Of a DNA stretch of 64,000 nucleotides, positions 20,138 to 31,562 are shown one piece after another (position 1 is the first letter of the stretch; each line of letters begins with the position of its first letter). Both the position numbers and the translations under genes were made by a program. Origin of the DNA: Pyrenophora tritici-repentis. Its lineage: Eukaryota > Ascomycota > Dothideomycetes > Pleosporales > Pleosporaceae. Location: NCBI RefSeq assembly GCF_003171515.1, contig NC_089396.1, forward strand, positions 806,001 through 870,000, given 5' to 3'. The notes below the pieces were generated by a model, which had not been told where the DNA came from, did not search any database, and worked only from the letters and a program-made list of their open reading frames with translations.

Positions 20138-22035
20138 ATGTCCGACTCCTACTTCAACAACACTACGGCGTCGCTGGAAGACCCACACCCAAAGGTAGAG
20201 CTGGCTCCACCACCTCGCGTACAACCTCTCGCTGAGCCACGCGCCATGTCTCCATTGTCAAACTGCGATGACATTGAGAAGATGGCACCTCTGGGGGATA
20301 TTGTCGACCGCATGACCCGGCTCAGGACTTCGAGTACGGCTAAGCTTGTTAAACGGGAATCCTACGACCTCTCTGGAAGCACCTTTTTGATCACAAACGA
20401 CGGGAAGACACTCAAGCTACCTATTCCCTCGGAGAGCAAGGCGGATCCTTTAAACTGGAGTCAATGGAAGACTGCCGGAGCAATCTTTTCCATCGCACTG
20501 TACTCGGTCCTTTGTCTGACTGCGGCACAAGCCTCAACTGTTCTGTTGGATGGTGTGCAGACTGAGTTTGCTTCAGAGGTATGCTTCACTCTTTGGATTC
20601 AGTGTGAATGCTATTGACACTATTTGATTAGCACATACCGCCATGGCTGATTAAGGCTCTTGTCACGGGACCTACATTAGCCATGGGTCTTGGATGTCTT
20701 CTGTGGGTACCTTTGTCTATTGGCATGGGCCGTCGACCTACGCTTCTAATCGCAAATGCCGTCGTTATACTCGCCATGGTTTGGGCCGGGGAGGCAAAAT
20801 CGTTTCAGCAACTAGTCGCCGCAGTGTGCTTTATTGGATTAGGAGAAGGCCTATCACTATCACTCGTAAGTCCATATCCCTCTACATTTGCAACGCCTTC
20901 CGCTTACAATTCTCAGGTATTTTTAATGATCATCGACCTAACCTACATCAACCAGCGCTCCACAGCCGTAGCCACCATGTGGTGCGTAGCAGGCGGCTTC
21001 GGCACCTCTGGTGTCGCCCTTGTCCCCGTAATCACCAACCACAGCGGCCACTGGCGCGAGTTCTACCACATCTGGCTGATTCCGCTCTGCATCTCCTTCC
21101 TAGTCTCCTTCTTCCTATACCCAGAGACGTACTTCAAGCGCCCCACCGTCGCCTTCGACGGCCTCATCCTTATGCAAAGCGCAACCGAAAAACTCACAGT
21201 CTACCAAGACGCCGAGGAAGACTCTAGCCTCTACCGCGACCTCCCCGAGCCCCCGCCTCGCAGGGGCTTCGCCGGACTCCGCGATCGCATCGGTATCGCT
21301 CGCTCGCCGTTTGCGTGTTGGAGGGCAATGGGTCGCTGCTACGTTCAAATGGCTTACTGTGCCATGAGCCCCCTCATCTTCTGGGTCTTTGTCGCTTCAG
21401 GCTTCAACTCAGCGAGCATGATGTTCATCGGTGCTACGTACCCACGTGTCCTCCTCGCAGAACCCTACAACATTTCCCCCGAGCTCATTGGCACCGTAAA
21501 CGTTGCCTCGGGCTGTGGCGCCCTCCTTGCCTTGCCCGTATGCACCTTCGTCACTGGTCGCGGTATAACACGTCTCTCGAAACGCAACCACGGCGTCCAA
21601 GAAGCAGAACACTACCTCATCGCGTACATCCTCCCCGTCATCGTCGGCGGCCTAAGTTCGCTCCTCTACGGCCTCGCCGTGCACCGTCACTGGAGTCCCG
21701 TCGCCATCTACTTTGCCTACGGAATGAACGGTTTCGCTTTCGTCACCCTCATGACGGCGAATACACTGTGGGTTACCGAGGCATTTCCGCGATGGGCAGC
21801 CCCCGCGCTGGCGGTCGTTGGTGGCGGGTTGTTTACGGAGTCTTTTGCGCTGAGCTTCGTTATTGTACCGTGGATTAATGCGCATGGGTTCATGTGGGTG
21901 GGCATTGAGTTGATGCTGTTTCAGATTGTAGGCGGGTTGATTGCAATGCCGGTTGCGTTTTGGGGGAAGAGTGCGAGACAGGCTATTGCGGGGAAGTGGG
22001 CGGATGATAGGAGTGGGGCGCTGAGGCCGTTGTGA
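20138..22035 (+). CDS. MFS transporter, fungal DHA1-like
   Basis: Predicted plasma-membrane proton-coupled transporter of the major facilitator superfamily; substrate unknown. Exons 20138-20578, 20632-20865 and 20917-22035; introns 20579-20631 and 20866-20916. The second intron is 51 nt and in frame, and removing it gives the smooth membrane segment GLSLSLVFLMIIDLTYINQRS. Joined length is 597 aa: a cytosolic N-terminus of about 125 residues, the fungal DHA1-like DPLNWSQWK entry motif, then about 12 hydrophobic segments, with the loop-2 MFS signature seen as GRRPTLLIANAVV. A long central loop (residues about 330-380) precedes the second half. Start chosen at MSDSYFNN; upstream Mets lie in another frame or a T-rich leader. 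Drug, sugar or metabolite export cannot be separated from sequence alone. Confidence 0.88.
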
Positions 22036-22389
22036 GTGAGGTGGTCGTGCAGTGACGCGCGCCACTTTTGTAGCTTGCGTATCTTTGGGGGGAGTGACAT
22101 CTTGAGGTAGACAATGTATACTTACCTGTAACCCTTTCTCTTTTGTTGGTAAATGATGGTAAAGGTGAGGGTGTGTTTCTTTTGTTCAGGTTTTCTATTG
22201 GCAGGATGATCCGAACTGGACCCGTTGAAGGTTTTCTATGTATTTTAATCACATTTTCTTTTTCCTGTCTCTTTCGGTACATTCTACGTCGGTAACCGCA
22301 TCTTATGCCGAAACCAAGACCCGTTCGTCCCACTCACACTAACTGACCCATACTCCACCAATACCAGCGTACAGTCTACCCAACGACAA
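22036..22389. other. Convergent spacer
   Basis: Short spacer between the 3' ends of the MFS transporter and the trypsin-like gene, presumably with both poly(A) sites. Nothing else seen. Confidence 0.4.
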
Positions 22390-24231
22390 TTAATCTCTGT
22401 CGTAAATACCCCGATAAGTTCTGACATCCTTCTCCGCCATACCAAGATCTCGCATTTTAACTATCGCTCCGCCCGTAACCTTTTCAATGTCGCGAAAGAC
22501 ATGCGCTATAGGCGTCATATACGCCATAGACGTCACATTGTTAGCGGCAATGGTCAAGCCAACAGCGATAGCCCCCTCTGATGAGTACTCATTCAATAGA
22601 ACGACGCTTCCCAAGTCACCTTCCTCAACGAATTCAGTGATGTCGTCATCTGATCTGATGCCAAAGGCAAACACGATTCCATCCAACGTATTCTCTTTGA
22701 ACTGTAGTGACAAGCCTGATAGTCCACTCTTTTTGAAGTTCAAGATGCTTGGAACGGCGCTGACTCTTCCAGTTGTCCATGTGGTAGTTCTTCCTTTCTT
22801 GGCTACATTGTAGTTCTGTTTGGGATGGAGGTTTTGGTACGATTTGACGTGGGCACCACCGTAGATGCAGGTTTTTGTTACACTGAAATGCTTAACCCAG
22901 TTTGTTGTTGCTAGAGGAGACCGCACCTTGATAAGAGCCCAATTCAGAGCCCAGCCAAAGTCGCCGCCAACGCCTTCAGAATAGTCGGGGTTTTTGGATT
23001 TTCGGAAACCCGACGATGCATACAAGGTCCCCAAGAACCTATTTGCTGTGCGATGTGATTCAAGCGCGCTTTCGACTTGGAAACCAATCATCTCTAGGCA
23101 GAGGTCATCAGTTTCCTTGGTTCTCTCAGCCCTTTCCATCATACATCGGTAGAAGCCATTATATGGTAGGTTCCCAGTCCGACATTGCTGTTGTCTCTTT
23201 TCCCAGTATCTTTTGCTCCTGCAATGGTCTGCATCAGACGGACACATCAAGGTGAGTATACCGTCTTTCACAAGTGAATGGTCGGGTTTGATAGCCTCAC
23301 CAGCTTTCCAAGACGTCATGTCGCCACTTGCGATTACGTGATAATTCGTGAGTGCGAATGCGCCGAGGTCGTGCCCTTCGCTGTTTTGGAGCTCGATTGC
23401 CATGCCCAACGTACCTGACCGCCGTTGTCCTCCTAGGCCAATTGATGTTCCCATAGAAACTATCCCATAACCCGCAGATCCGCCGATGTTAAAGATGGTA
23501 CGGTCCTCTGGCTCCTTCTCATCATCGCCATTGACAGCCAGGAGGGCTGAATGCTGGCGTACCTCAACTCTAAAGCATGAGCCGACCGTCTTATGGATTG
23601 ATGGCAGTATATCCCGGAACCATATATCTTCGTCTGCATCCAATGCAGATATGAATATTGTGGGGTATCGAGTGGGTTTACGAGAATCGCCGACGAGACA
23701 GTAGAGTACGTCTATTGCAAGCCAATTGCTTGGTTGCAGTCGTTGGATTACCTGGCGCTGTACTTTCTCCCATGTATCGATGATCTCACGGTCATCCCCT
23801 CCAATAATCTCCAAATTTGTTCCATTAGCGGCCAGTGTGTCTATGATTTCGATAGCCATGTGGAATCCGCTGTCTAGTAGGAGGCGTCTGATTCTTCTTA
23901 CGGCATTGCCCCATCGTGCATACTGACCAGCCACCGTGATATCTGACTCAATGAGCACGCTGATGGGGAGGTCGTCTATGTTATCGTTCACGCGGAAACG
24001 TCGTATGGGACGAGCGCCATAGCGCGCATAAACGTGCTCCTTTAGGATTTTTGTGATTGGAGCCCAGAGCTCGAACCATCCGGGGAAAGGCTCAAGACCA
24101 GCTGTTTGCAAAGGAAGCGTGCGCAGAGTGGGACTTCCCACTCTGTAGTCGAGTCTAATGTCCAAGAGTTCTTCTGTGATCTGCATAGTGGCGAATACGT
24201 GGGGGCGGTAGAATAGGGGTATGGATGGCAT
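22390..24231 (-). CDS. Trypsin-like fold protein, probable pseudo-protease
   Basis: 613-aa single-exon protein. The first ~270 residues have no recognised domain (LPISVLIESDITV, RRIRRLLLDSGFHMAIEIIDTL). Residues about 275-585 resemble a chymotrypsin-fold peptidase: LGAFALTNYHVIASGD gives the expected catalytic His (H298), ALNWALIKV lies where DWALI with the catalytic Asp is usual (here N430), and EEGDLGSVVLL lies where GDSGS with the catalytic Ser is usual (here L540). Two of the three triad residues therefore look substituted, so it may be an inactive binding or regulatory protein. No signal peptide is seen, which fits an intracellular role. A second Met at codon 16 is an alternative start. 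A decayed relative lies at 8214-9296. Not a well-known family; function unknown. Confidence 0.72.
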   Translation of the reverse strand: MPSIPLFYRPHVFATMQITEELLDIRLDYRVGSPTLRTLPLQTAGLEPFPGWFELWAPITKILKEHVYARYGARPIRRFRVNDNIDDLPISVLIESDITVAGQYARWGNAVRRIRRLLLDSGFHMAIEIIDTLAANGTNLEIIGGDDREIIDTWEKVQRQVIQRLQPSNWLAIDVLYCLVGDSRKPTRYPTIFISALDADEDIWFRDILPSIHKTVGSCFRVEVRQHSALLAVNGDDEKEPEDRTIFNIGGSAGYGIVSMGTSIGLGGQRRSGTLGMAIELQNSEGHDLGAFALTNYHVIASGDMTSWKAGEAIKPDHSLVKDGILTLMCPSDADHCRSKRYWEKRQQQCRTGNLPYNGFYRCMMERAERTKETDDLCLEMIGFQVESALESHRTANRFLGTLYASSGFRKSKNPDYSEGVGGDFGWALNWALIKVRSPLATTNWVKHFSVTKTCIYGGAHVKSYQNLHPKQNYNVAKKGRTTTWTTGRVSAVPSILNFKKSGLSGLSLQFKENTLDGIVFAFGIRSDDDITEFVEEGDLGSVVLLNEYSSEGAIAVGLTIAANNVTSMAYMTPIAHVFRDIEKVTGGAIVKMRDLGMAEKDVRTYRGIYDRD

Positions 24232-25483
24232 TTGGTCGTTTTGTTGCTCTGGAAGTTACAGGATAAGGACTCTTTCTTATACGTGCGAAGTGTTTTGTTT
24301 CCTCTACAGTACCATGGTACCCATTCGTAGCGCAGGAATGAAAGAACCATAGATAAAATGATTTTAGCGAGGCCTCTACCGAACTTTTTCACACTGACCT
24401 TACCTATTCCGGGTATTACATAGTTTTCCCATTTGGGTAGCCAAAATGCAGAATCTTGTATATTTTCCTCATAGACGATGCTATACTCTGTAGATCCTCG
24501 CTTGGAGACTACCGTACGTATAGCTCATCCAATACCTTTGACGTCAATACTTCGAATCACTTCAAAATGTATCTGCGTATCGTGTATTCTTTTCCATAGG
24601 TATCGCTGCCAGAAGAATACCGAGTAGAGATGAGACCTGCGAATAGACTATTGCGCTAGGCTCTGTTGCCGATGCGATGGACGTAGTTATCGGCAGGTTG
24701 TTTCGATGCTTTCTATCTCGTGACTGGCAGCAGTGATAGCGCGCTCGATATAGGTATCGTGTACTACATATGTGTAGAATCGAATAGGTACGACAAGCTT
24801 CATACTGTTCATACACTAGCTAAATTCTATAATCTTGCGTACTGGGTATGCTAGAGCAGCTGTTCTCGCTTCCTATCCGTGTCACTACGTTCTTGATACG
24901 TTTGGTCATGTGAAAGTGAAATTTGATCTTGCTTAAACCTCAGCATCCAGCTTGCCGGTGAATCTTGATTCATCTACAGCATTCATGTTCTGTTGCATGT
25001 TTGTAGCAATTGCGCTGAACAAGAGTCATAAGTACCTAGGTACATCTATTTCCCGTGTAGCCTATTCTGAACATGCACTTAGATGAAAAATTTCGTTCAC
25101 TCCACGTATTCACAATTTCACTGACTTTGTTATTCGTGATTGGTAGGAAGGTGCTTCCTCGCGTGGCGAAGGTGGACACGACGGGTTTGCTATGTGTGCT
25201 GATGGCTTTGCTGGCGTGATATAGCAGAGCCTTGGGGGACCACGGGACGATGGTGTTGATTCAATTCTGATATATCGGACTGCGTATCTTGATGTAAGTG
25301 CAGAAGTTAGATGGGAAGACACTTGTTGGTGACCGTAGATGTTTGAGGTAGCTGTTAGATCCAGGGTTGATTTCGAAGTTTGTGACTGATGAATCTTGAA
25401 AGGCCTCTGCTTTCCGTTCTTTATTGTGAAAATGCAGTATACAAACCTTGTCCGTGGTATTTGTTTTTGGCCTCTAATGTTGG
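24232..25483. other. 1.25-kb intergenic region
   Basis: Only short, unsupported ORFs. It may contain decayed 5' parts of the CorA-like fragment downstream, but I could not find any recognisable part of the soluble domain. Confidence 0.4.
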
Positions 25484-25876
25484 TTGATCAGACAGATCAC
25501 GTGTTCTGTGCGCGAGGCTGCATGTACACATAGTCATATGGAGATGTTTCGTACTATCCAGATCATCGATGCGCGACAATCGTTTGCTGAAATGGCGAAT
25601 ATCAGTCGATTGACTATTCTTGCGCTTCTATTCGTACGGTTGACGTTCGTCTCGGGTTTGTTCAGCATGAACACGGATAATCTGCCTGGAAAATCGCACT
25701 TTTGGCTGTATCTCGCTGTTGCGATACCTGTAACGATCTTTGTCTTTCTCGTAGCGAAGCCGCCTACGGCAATGATGTCGAGGTTATCAGTATGGCTTGA
25801 TGCTAGAGGTTGGAATGAGAGGCGTATAGTAACGCCGCACCCGAGGGACACAAGAGAAGTGATGTGCAAGGTCTAA
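25484..25876 (+). CDS. CorA-like magnesium transporter C-terminal fragment
   Basis: 130-aa ORF matching only the membrane end of fungal CorA-like proteins. After a short lead (QIIDARQSFAEMANISRLTILALLF) comes transmembrane segment 1 with the loop motif SGLFSMN, in place of the canonical GMN, and then segment 2 (FWLYLAVAIPVTIFVFLVA). The large cytosolic funnel domain that normally precedes is absent, and no upstream exon encoding it was found. It is either a 5'-truncated pseudogene or a gene whose first exons have diverged. The likely Met is MEMFRTIQ at codon 19 or the ORF start. Gly-to-Ser in GMN makes canonical Mg transport doubtful. Confidence 0.5.
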   Translation: MIRQITCSVREAACTHSHMEMFRTIQIIDARQSFAEMANISRLTILALLFVRLTFVSGLFSMNTDNLPGKSHFWLYLAVAIPVTIFVFLVAKPPTAMMSRLSVWLDARGWNERRIVTPHPRDTREVMCKV

Positions 25877-26428
25877 AAAAGCGATGGAGAGCAACTCAAA
25901 AAAATCTGCATCAGTTGTATCTTGTTTCTTCTCTACATTGATTTACAATTGATATTCATTCATCGCCATGGCCCAGCTGAGCATTTGAATTGGTAGAGAT
26001 GAGTTCAATTTTGCTTCTGCCTGTAACACAATGTCAGTCTGGTTCGACCCTCCTACTATGCTGTTGGCAGCCTCGCGTATCTTTAACTAGTCCACTAAGA
26101 TTTGTGTAGGTCGGCCATGATCCGCATCTGACGGAGACATGACAGTAAAAATAACGTGTTTGAGGAGTAAACAGTAGAGTTCGACAGACACAGAAGTAGA
26201 TGGTGGAGCACAACTTGAATATTGGTGGACATTACTTAAGGCCAGACCAGCTGCCTGAGAATTAACAAATATGCCGCAAAGCCTGTATAGTTTGCGACGG
26301 ATCTACCAGGTGTGCAGAGCAGGGTCAGATCTGGTCAAGTTGTAGCAAGGTGGACAAGGTTGGATGGATAAAATGATTTACCACTACAATCGTCTCACTA
26401 TACACAGATGTTATACATCTTCATCCGC
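25877..26428. other. Intergenic spacer between the CorA-like fragment and the P450
   Basis: No gene supported. It holds the 3' ends of both neighbours. Confidence 0.4.
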
Positions 26429-28124
26429 TCAATTCTCTGCCTCAGGCGTCCACATGCTCTCTCGGCGACGTACTTCTATAGTCGTCGGCCGTGGAACCAT
26501 TGTCCTCACAACCCACATCTTTTCTGGTGGCTGCGCGAATGGCTTGATATGATAATTAAGCAGCAATTCCGCAAAAAGTATCTTGAGCTCATACGCGACA
26601 AAGAAACGGCCGGGGCTGCTTTGCGTTAGTCTTCATTTTTGACGCAATAAGAGTATAAGAAGAGCAGACTTACCAAGCATGTCTGCCATGGCCGAATGGA
26701 AGATGCTGTGTAGACGTCGCTACCATCCCCCGCTGCTTCATCTTCAACACATCGACGTTCCTCTTCTCTTCTGCGCTCATAGCCTCGTACGCCTCTCTTT
26801 CCCGTGAATATCTAAACGCGTCATAAACATTTGGGTTGTCGGTGAAATTCGGTTCGACAGCCATCTGTGCCCATGGACATGATATTGTATTTCCATACTC
26901 GACGTGAGTACCATCGGGTATGATGACGCCTTGTTTGGCGACGACCTTACGGTCTGAGAAGGTGGCTGAAAGCGGTGCTATACGCTGGGATTCACGGATC
27001 GCGGAGTCCATTTTGTACATACGGTTGAGGCCCTGTTTTGTCCATCCACCCTCTTCCTGAAGGACACGATAAGCTTCTTCCCGTAACTTGTAGACTACAT
27101 CTGATCCAGCGCTTATGATCTGGCTCAAAATGTCGTAGGCCGTCAATGCTGTAGTGTGAATGCTTGCAAAGTTGAGTGGCAAGATGCGCTTAGCGATGCG
27201 GTCAGGTTGCATTTCTTCGTGCCGGCCCTCTTGCTTCGCCGTGCGATAGCACCAGGTGATAAAGTCGTTTGGTTCCTGCCAGTCCTTATATTCAGGATCC
27301 CCGGAATCCTTCTTCTCGATCTCTGAAATGCGCTGCTTGACCAGCGGCAAGGTAAACTTCGAAGAGAGCCAGTAGTGGTACTTTGGAGCTAAACTCAACA
27401 AAGGTCCAATAATAGGATGCAGGAAGTCCGGAACCACAAGCAGAATAGCCGAGTTTCTGATAACATCCTCGGTGAAGCCCAGTATAGCATCCAAGAACCT
27501 TTGGTCATAACATATGGTCTCTCCAACCAGCAAATGATTGGTGAGAAGTGGGATCATATCTATAAACGACTGCAACAAATCCAGCTTTTTCCATTCTTGA
27601 GTATCCGTTCCATAAATATTCCGCACAGAATCGGTAGCGTCCTTGGCTAAGCCCGGTATTATCGCGTTAAGATTCTTCACGAGATGTTTGTGAATCACAT
27701 GCGCATGGTAGGAATCGGTAATTATTGCCGGATCTACGAATGAGTAGTCGCCCCGCAACAAATCATAGTGGGCCGCTTGCGAACTCAGGACATTGTCTGG
27801 TTGATCGAACATCCAGCGCAGCTGATCCGGTGGAAGGACAATCTCGGCCGGCATCCCAAGCGTGGAAGGCAACACAAAAGCATTGCCTTTACGGCTGTAC
27901 TTCTCGTAACCTTGCGATACCCAGTATTTGCTTTCCGTGACGGCGATAAAGTTGCGAAGATCGGCAATCCAGCTTTTTCCGTAGCCCACCCATGGTAAAC
28001 TGTTGGGTGGCCTTGGGGCTGTGACGAAGCCGTAGATAGTTGTACAGACCCAGTACGTGATAACTGCGGTAGCGATATGGTAAAACGTGAATACGGATGT
28101 CGATTCGGTTGCGTCAGATGCCAT
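26429..28124 (-). CDS. Cytochrome P450 monooxygenase
   Basis: Membrane-anchored (ER) heme monooxygenase. Exon 1 28124-26674, intron 26616-26673 (58 nt), exon 2 26615-26429; joined length 545 aa. The frame ends at FGHGRHAW if the intron is not removed; splicing to the CAG at 26618-26616 restores the heme-binding signature FGHGRHACPGRFF with Cys484 as the heme ligand. Other landmarks are the N-terminal membrane anchor (ATAVITYWVCTTIYGF), an I-helix with ASIHTTALTAYD, and the ExxR motif in AIRESQRI. The A-[IS]-H-T-T I-helix is typical of fungal P450s related to ent-kaurene-oxidase-like and other secondary-metabolism clans; the substrate is unknown. Start chosen at MASDATES; a Met 33 codons upstream is in frame but gives a Pro-rich leader before the anchor. 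Confidence 0.93.
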
Positions 28125-29951
28125 TGTGCGAGATCGGAGGGGGAATGGAATTCGAATTGAAGAGGGAAAAGACAGGCCGTGACATGGCACTAGATATACG
28201 TCGGTTGGCAATGTCTTGGGCATACTTTACCGAGCGTATAGACCGTATATTAGACGCAATCGCTACGTGTTGCCTCTTGCTGATGATCGTCACGACCGGC
28301 GCTACCGAAACAAACGCTTGGTCTACGAGACATGTACATGCAAAGCATTAGCCTTAAGCCTATTGGACTACCAGTAATACGTAGCGTTTGTAGGATTGGC
28401 TGATCTTCTACACGGCCCTCTGGGTGCACCAAGAGAGCTCCTCGTCGGCACTGGGTATCTTCGGATCTGTGACTTCCGGTAGTCAGCCGAGGCCGGCAAC
28501 GTCTTCTTCCGCATTCCCTCTTCGAAAAACAACGAAGCAGACCCGCTAAGTGCTGAACGCCTGAGTTATTGATAGTTTGCGCGACCCATCACGTTGCGTT
28601 TCCAAGACAATACTGACCACTAGTTATACTATCGTTGTGCGCATACAGTACGGTCATCATCTAGGCTCGGTAACACCAGCAATACACATCTCTAACAAGA
28701 TCACACCGAAGTATGGCCAAGCGAGGATGTCGTACTCAAACACCTGCATTCAGCACCAGCAGAAGTCTCAAGGAGCTAACGACGCTACCCGGGTATCAAT
28801 GTCCGGACAACCCGCTCAATACGAGCACACCTTGGCTGCCTCCATGCTGAGATGGCAATAATAGGGCCGGGTTCGTATCTTTTCGCCGCAACCGAGCTGG
28901 GCGTTGTATCGCTAATGGACCTGAGTGCGACGTACAATGACGAGCGCAGATTGAGATGGACACAACAACGGCTCGCTTGGAATGGCTGCAGACGAGTGAT
29001 GTAAAAATGATAACGCGGAGATATGACCGTTTTCCAAGAGACCTGAGTAACACCAGATCAGCAGCCACTTTCCACGAAATGGACCCCGATGGGCCGTATA
29101 TTTTACCCATGTTTTCTGCTGTTCTGGATGTCTATTTTTAACCGGGTTGCAGTGGTGGTACTCGTTCTCACGGTTGCCTGAGTTAGGTGGACTGGCTTCA
29201 ATCTTCACAGAGAGAAGACATCTCTTTGCTTTAGGGCACCGCTCCAAGAACATAAGTGCCGAGATGAAGTGAGGAAGAAACTCTCTGTGCGAGAGGAAGT
29301 GACGGGGTTGCCCAAGTGTCATCTTCGCTTTACGGTATGTATACGGTTTACGGTTTACGGTTTAGTTAAGCGAAGCGCGCACGGACATCCACATTGCACC
29401 GTTGCGGCCCGCCCGGAAACACTAACACTCCAACATTGTTGCATGTATAGTTCCTGCCGGCATGAGAACGTGCACTAAAATCTTCGCTGGATCTCCTTCG
29501 CCACAAAATACTCAGTGAAATGTAAGAGGACGCGCGCAGAAATCTTCGCCAAAAAGGGTCTCAAGCGGTATGACCGAGTCCTAATATTAGGTTGCGCAAC
29601 GACATGACACTGAGCATTATGCCAACGACCGGCTTGATTTCGCGCATGTTGATGAATGCAGTATAGATAAGATGGTGGACCCGGAGGTTTTCGATGACAT
29701 TGAATTATGCCACTGACCAAGAACTATTCGGGCGTCATCCTTGGGTAGTTGCGGCTCGATATATCCTACTCTTTGGTCAATCTATACTGAATGGCTAGAA
29801 TATGGGATGAACCTCATTATGAGATCGTTTCGGGCTAGACTAGACTGGACCTAGTACTATAGTACAGTATGTAGTAGTGAATGGCTGCGGAGCCACGAGT
29901 CATGTCGACTGTCACAACGTCCAGTGACTAATTAAGTAAACTACAGTTTGG
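28125..29951. other. 1.8-kb intergenic region
   Basis: No supported gene. It contains the P450 promoter at its left side and three tandem copies of ACGGTTT at 29343-29363. The remaining ORFs are short and show no motifs. Confidence 0.4.
29343..29363. repeat. (ACGGTTT)3 short tandem repeat
   Basis: Three exact 7-bp copies, preceded by a diverged one (TACGGTATG). Only three units and not the usual fungal TTAGGG telomere repeat. Confidence 0.75.
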
Positions 29952-30033
29952 ACTTAGCTAATGTCGAACATCGTGCCAACTATCACATTGTACAGCGTCA
30001 TCAAATAGTTGACAGTATAAATTCTGATATTCT

Positions 30034-30348
30034 TCAATCCGTTGCAATCTCATCAACAAAGGCCCTATCGTAGAATTCGGGACAGAATATTTCTGTAACA
30101 TGTCGGTGCGTCTTATCCCAGGCCCTCCGCGATGCCCCGGAGGAACTTCCACATATGCTTGGTCGTCTCGCCGTCGGCTTCAGCTCTGAGCAATTTGCGG
30201 TTGAGATGCTGGAATACCAGTAGCCCATGTGACATGGAAGGGGTGGTGATATGTCTGTGTAGACTATGCAGCGAATCTCAGCTGGGAGGTGTTGAAAGCT
30301 AGTCATGGCGGGCGCGTTTGATGTAGTGGAAAGAGAGATTTGAGCCAA
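30034..30348 (-). pseudogene. Possible remnant of an F-box-like (LPAEIR) gene
   Basis: 104-residue minus-strand frame beginning near MTSFQHLPAEIRCIVYTDI, the N-terminal pattern of many fungal F-box-like or 2EXR-type proteins (LPxEIRxxIY). After about 45 residues the similarity to any expected pattern is lost, and a shorter frame (30152-29958) overlaps it. No splice arrangement was found that makes a full-length gene. Probably a decayed copy. Confidence 0.28.
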
Positions 30349-31562
30349 GGAGGTTGTAAGGAGCGCCTCAGAAGCTTACGTTATTTATTTGCTGCTATAA
30401 TTGAGGCTCGGGTCTGTTGGTGTGGGGTGGAAGAGCAGACTATTTGTGATAGTTATGTACCTGATGGGCACAAGGGTGTCCGTGCCCTGTTCGAACTAGG
30501 AGGGAATGCTATGCAGAGCTATCAGTCAACAACCCGAAGATACGTGCGACTAGATGTCTAAATAGATGCGAGTAGCTTGATAGTAGCAAGCATTGGGTAC
30601 GGAATTGCCGCTTCGATAGCTTGACCTTTGCTACGGTCGTGTGATGTTTTCATGTTAATCTCAACAAGCTGGCGTTCAACTCCTTTACGGCGCAGGAAGC
30701 TCATGTGTAATACCATTCTTCTCACGCATGTGCTTTGTTTTGCGAATGACTTTTGGGATTGGCGGGCGTGGAGTGTGGAGGAAGTGCTGTTTACGGCGGG
30801 GTGGGAGTGGAGAGGGGGTGGGGGTATGGAAGTTACGGTATTATGGGTATGTTGGGTTTGTTAGTTGGGTTCGTTGAGGGATGAGGGGAGAAACCCTTTA
30901 TTGGAAGGGGTTCACGGATGGGCTTGTTGTGTTGGCGTCCGCCATGTGGGAGGATGTGGTTACTTAGGATGTGGGATTCATGACTCTGTGGGTATGCGTA
31001 AGGCGGTGGGGTGGTGGGGAGATTCTTGATTGTTTCTCACAACTAGGAGGGAGGAGAGTGTGAGTGAGCAAGAATAGGGGTGGATGTACTGAGAATTGAT
31101 AGAGGTGGAGTTTTGGCTATATTGGAATAAATCGACGGTTGACTTCCGTACTTTAGATTTTAGGATCTTATCCTACTTCTCCATCCTTCAGCTTTATCCT
31201 CTCTTCTCGTTGTTGCTCGCAGACTGCCTACCGCGTTGATTCAGTATGCGGTACATACTGAATGTTCCTGGGGGCAACTGCTTGCATCTCGACACCGCTA
31301 TGCTCTCAGCTCGAGCCAAGTTACCATAGCAGCGGGCATCAATGGGTATACATGGTCATCCTGCGTCGTACCAGAGGGCACTCGCATCAATGAAGTCGCT
31401 CCCAACACACTGATTGAATGAGTACCATGATACGTAAATAGACGCCCAGCATGCGTACACCATAGATATTTACCCATCCATGATTGTAGTAGGGACCCCC
31501 AAACGCCGCGGCTATGCATCAAGAAACGAAAAAAAGGGAGCGGTTCAAAGTTTACGCGTAAA
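30349..31562. other. 1.2-kb intergenic region with a G-rich strand
   Basis: No supported gene. From about 30,770 to 31,070 the + strand is strongly G/T-rich with many GGGG/GGGT runs. No promoter or RNA gene could be recognised. Confidence 0.4.

Noticed and set aside
29343..29363. Telomere-like heptamer repeat
   Set aside because: Only three ACGGTTT units and not a known fungal telomere sequence.
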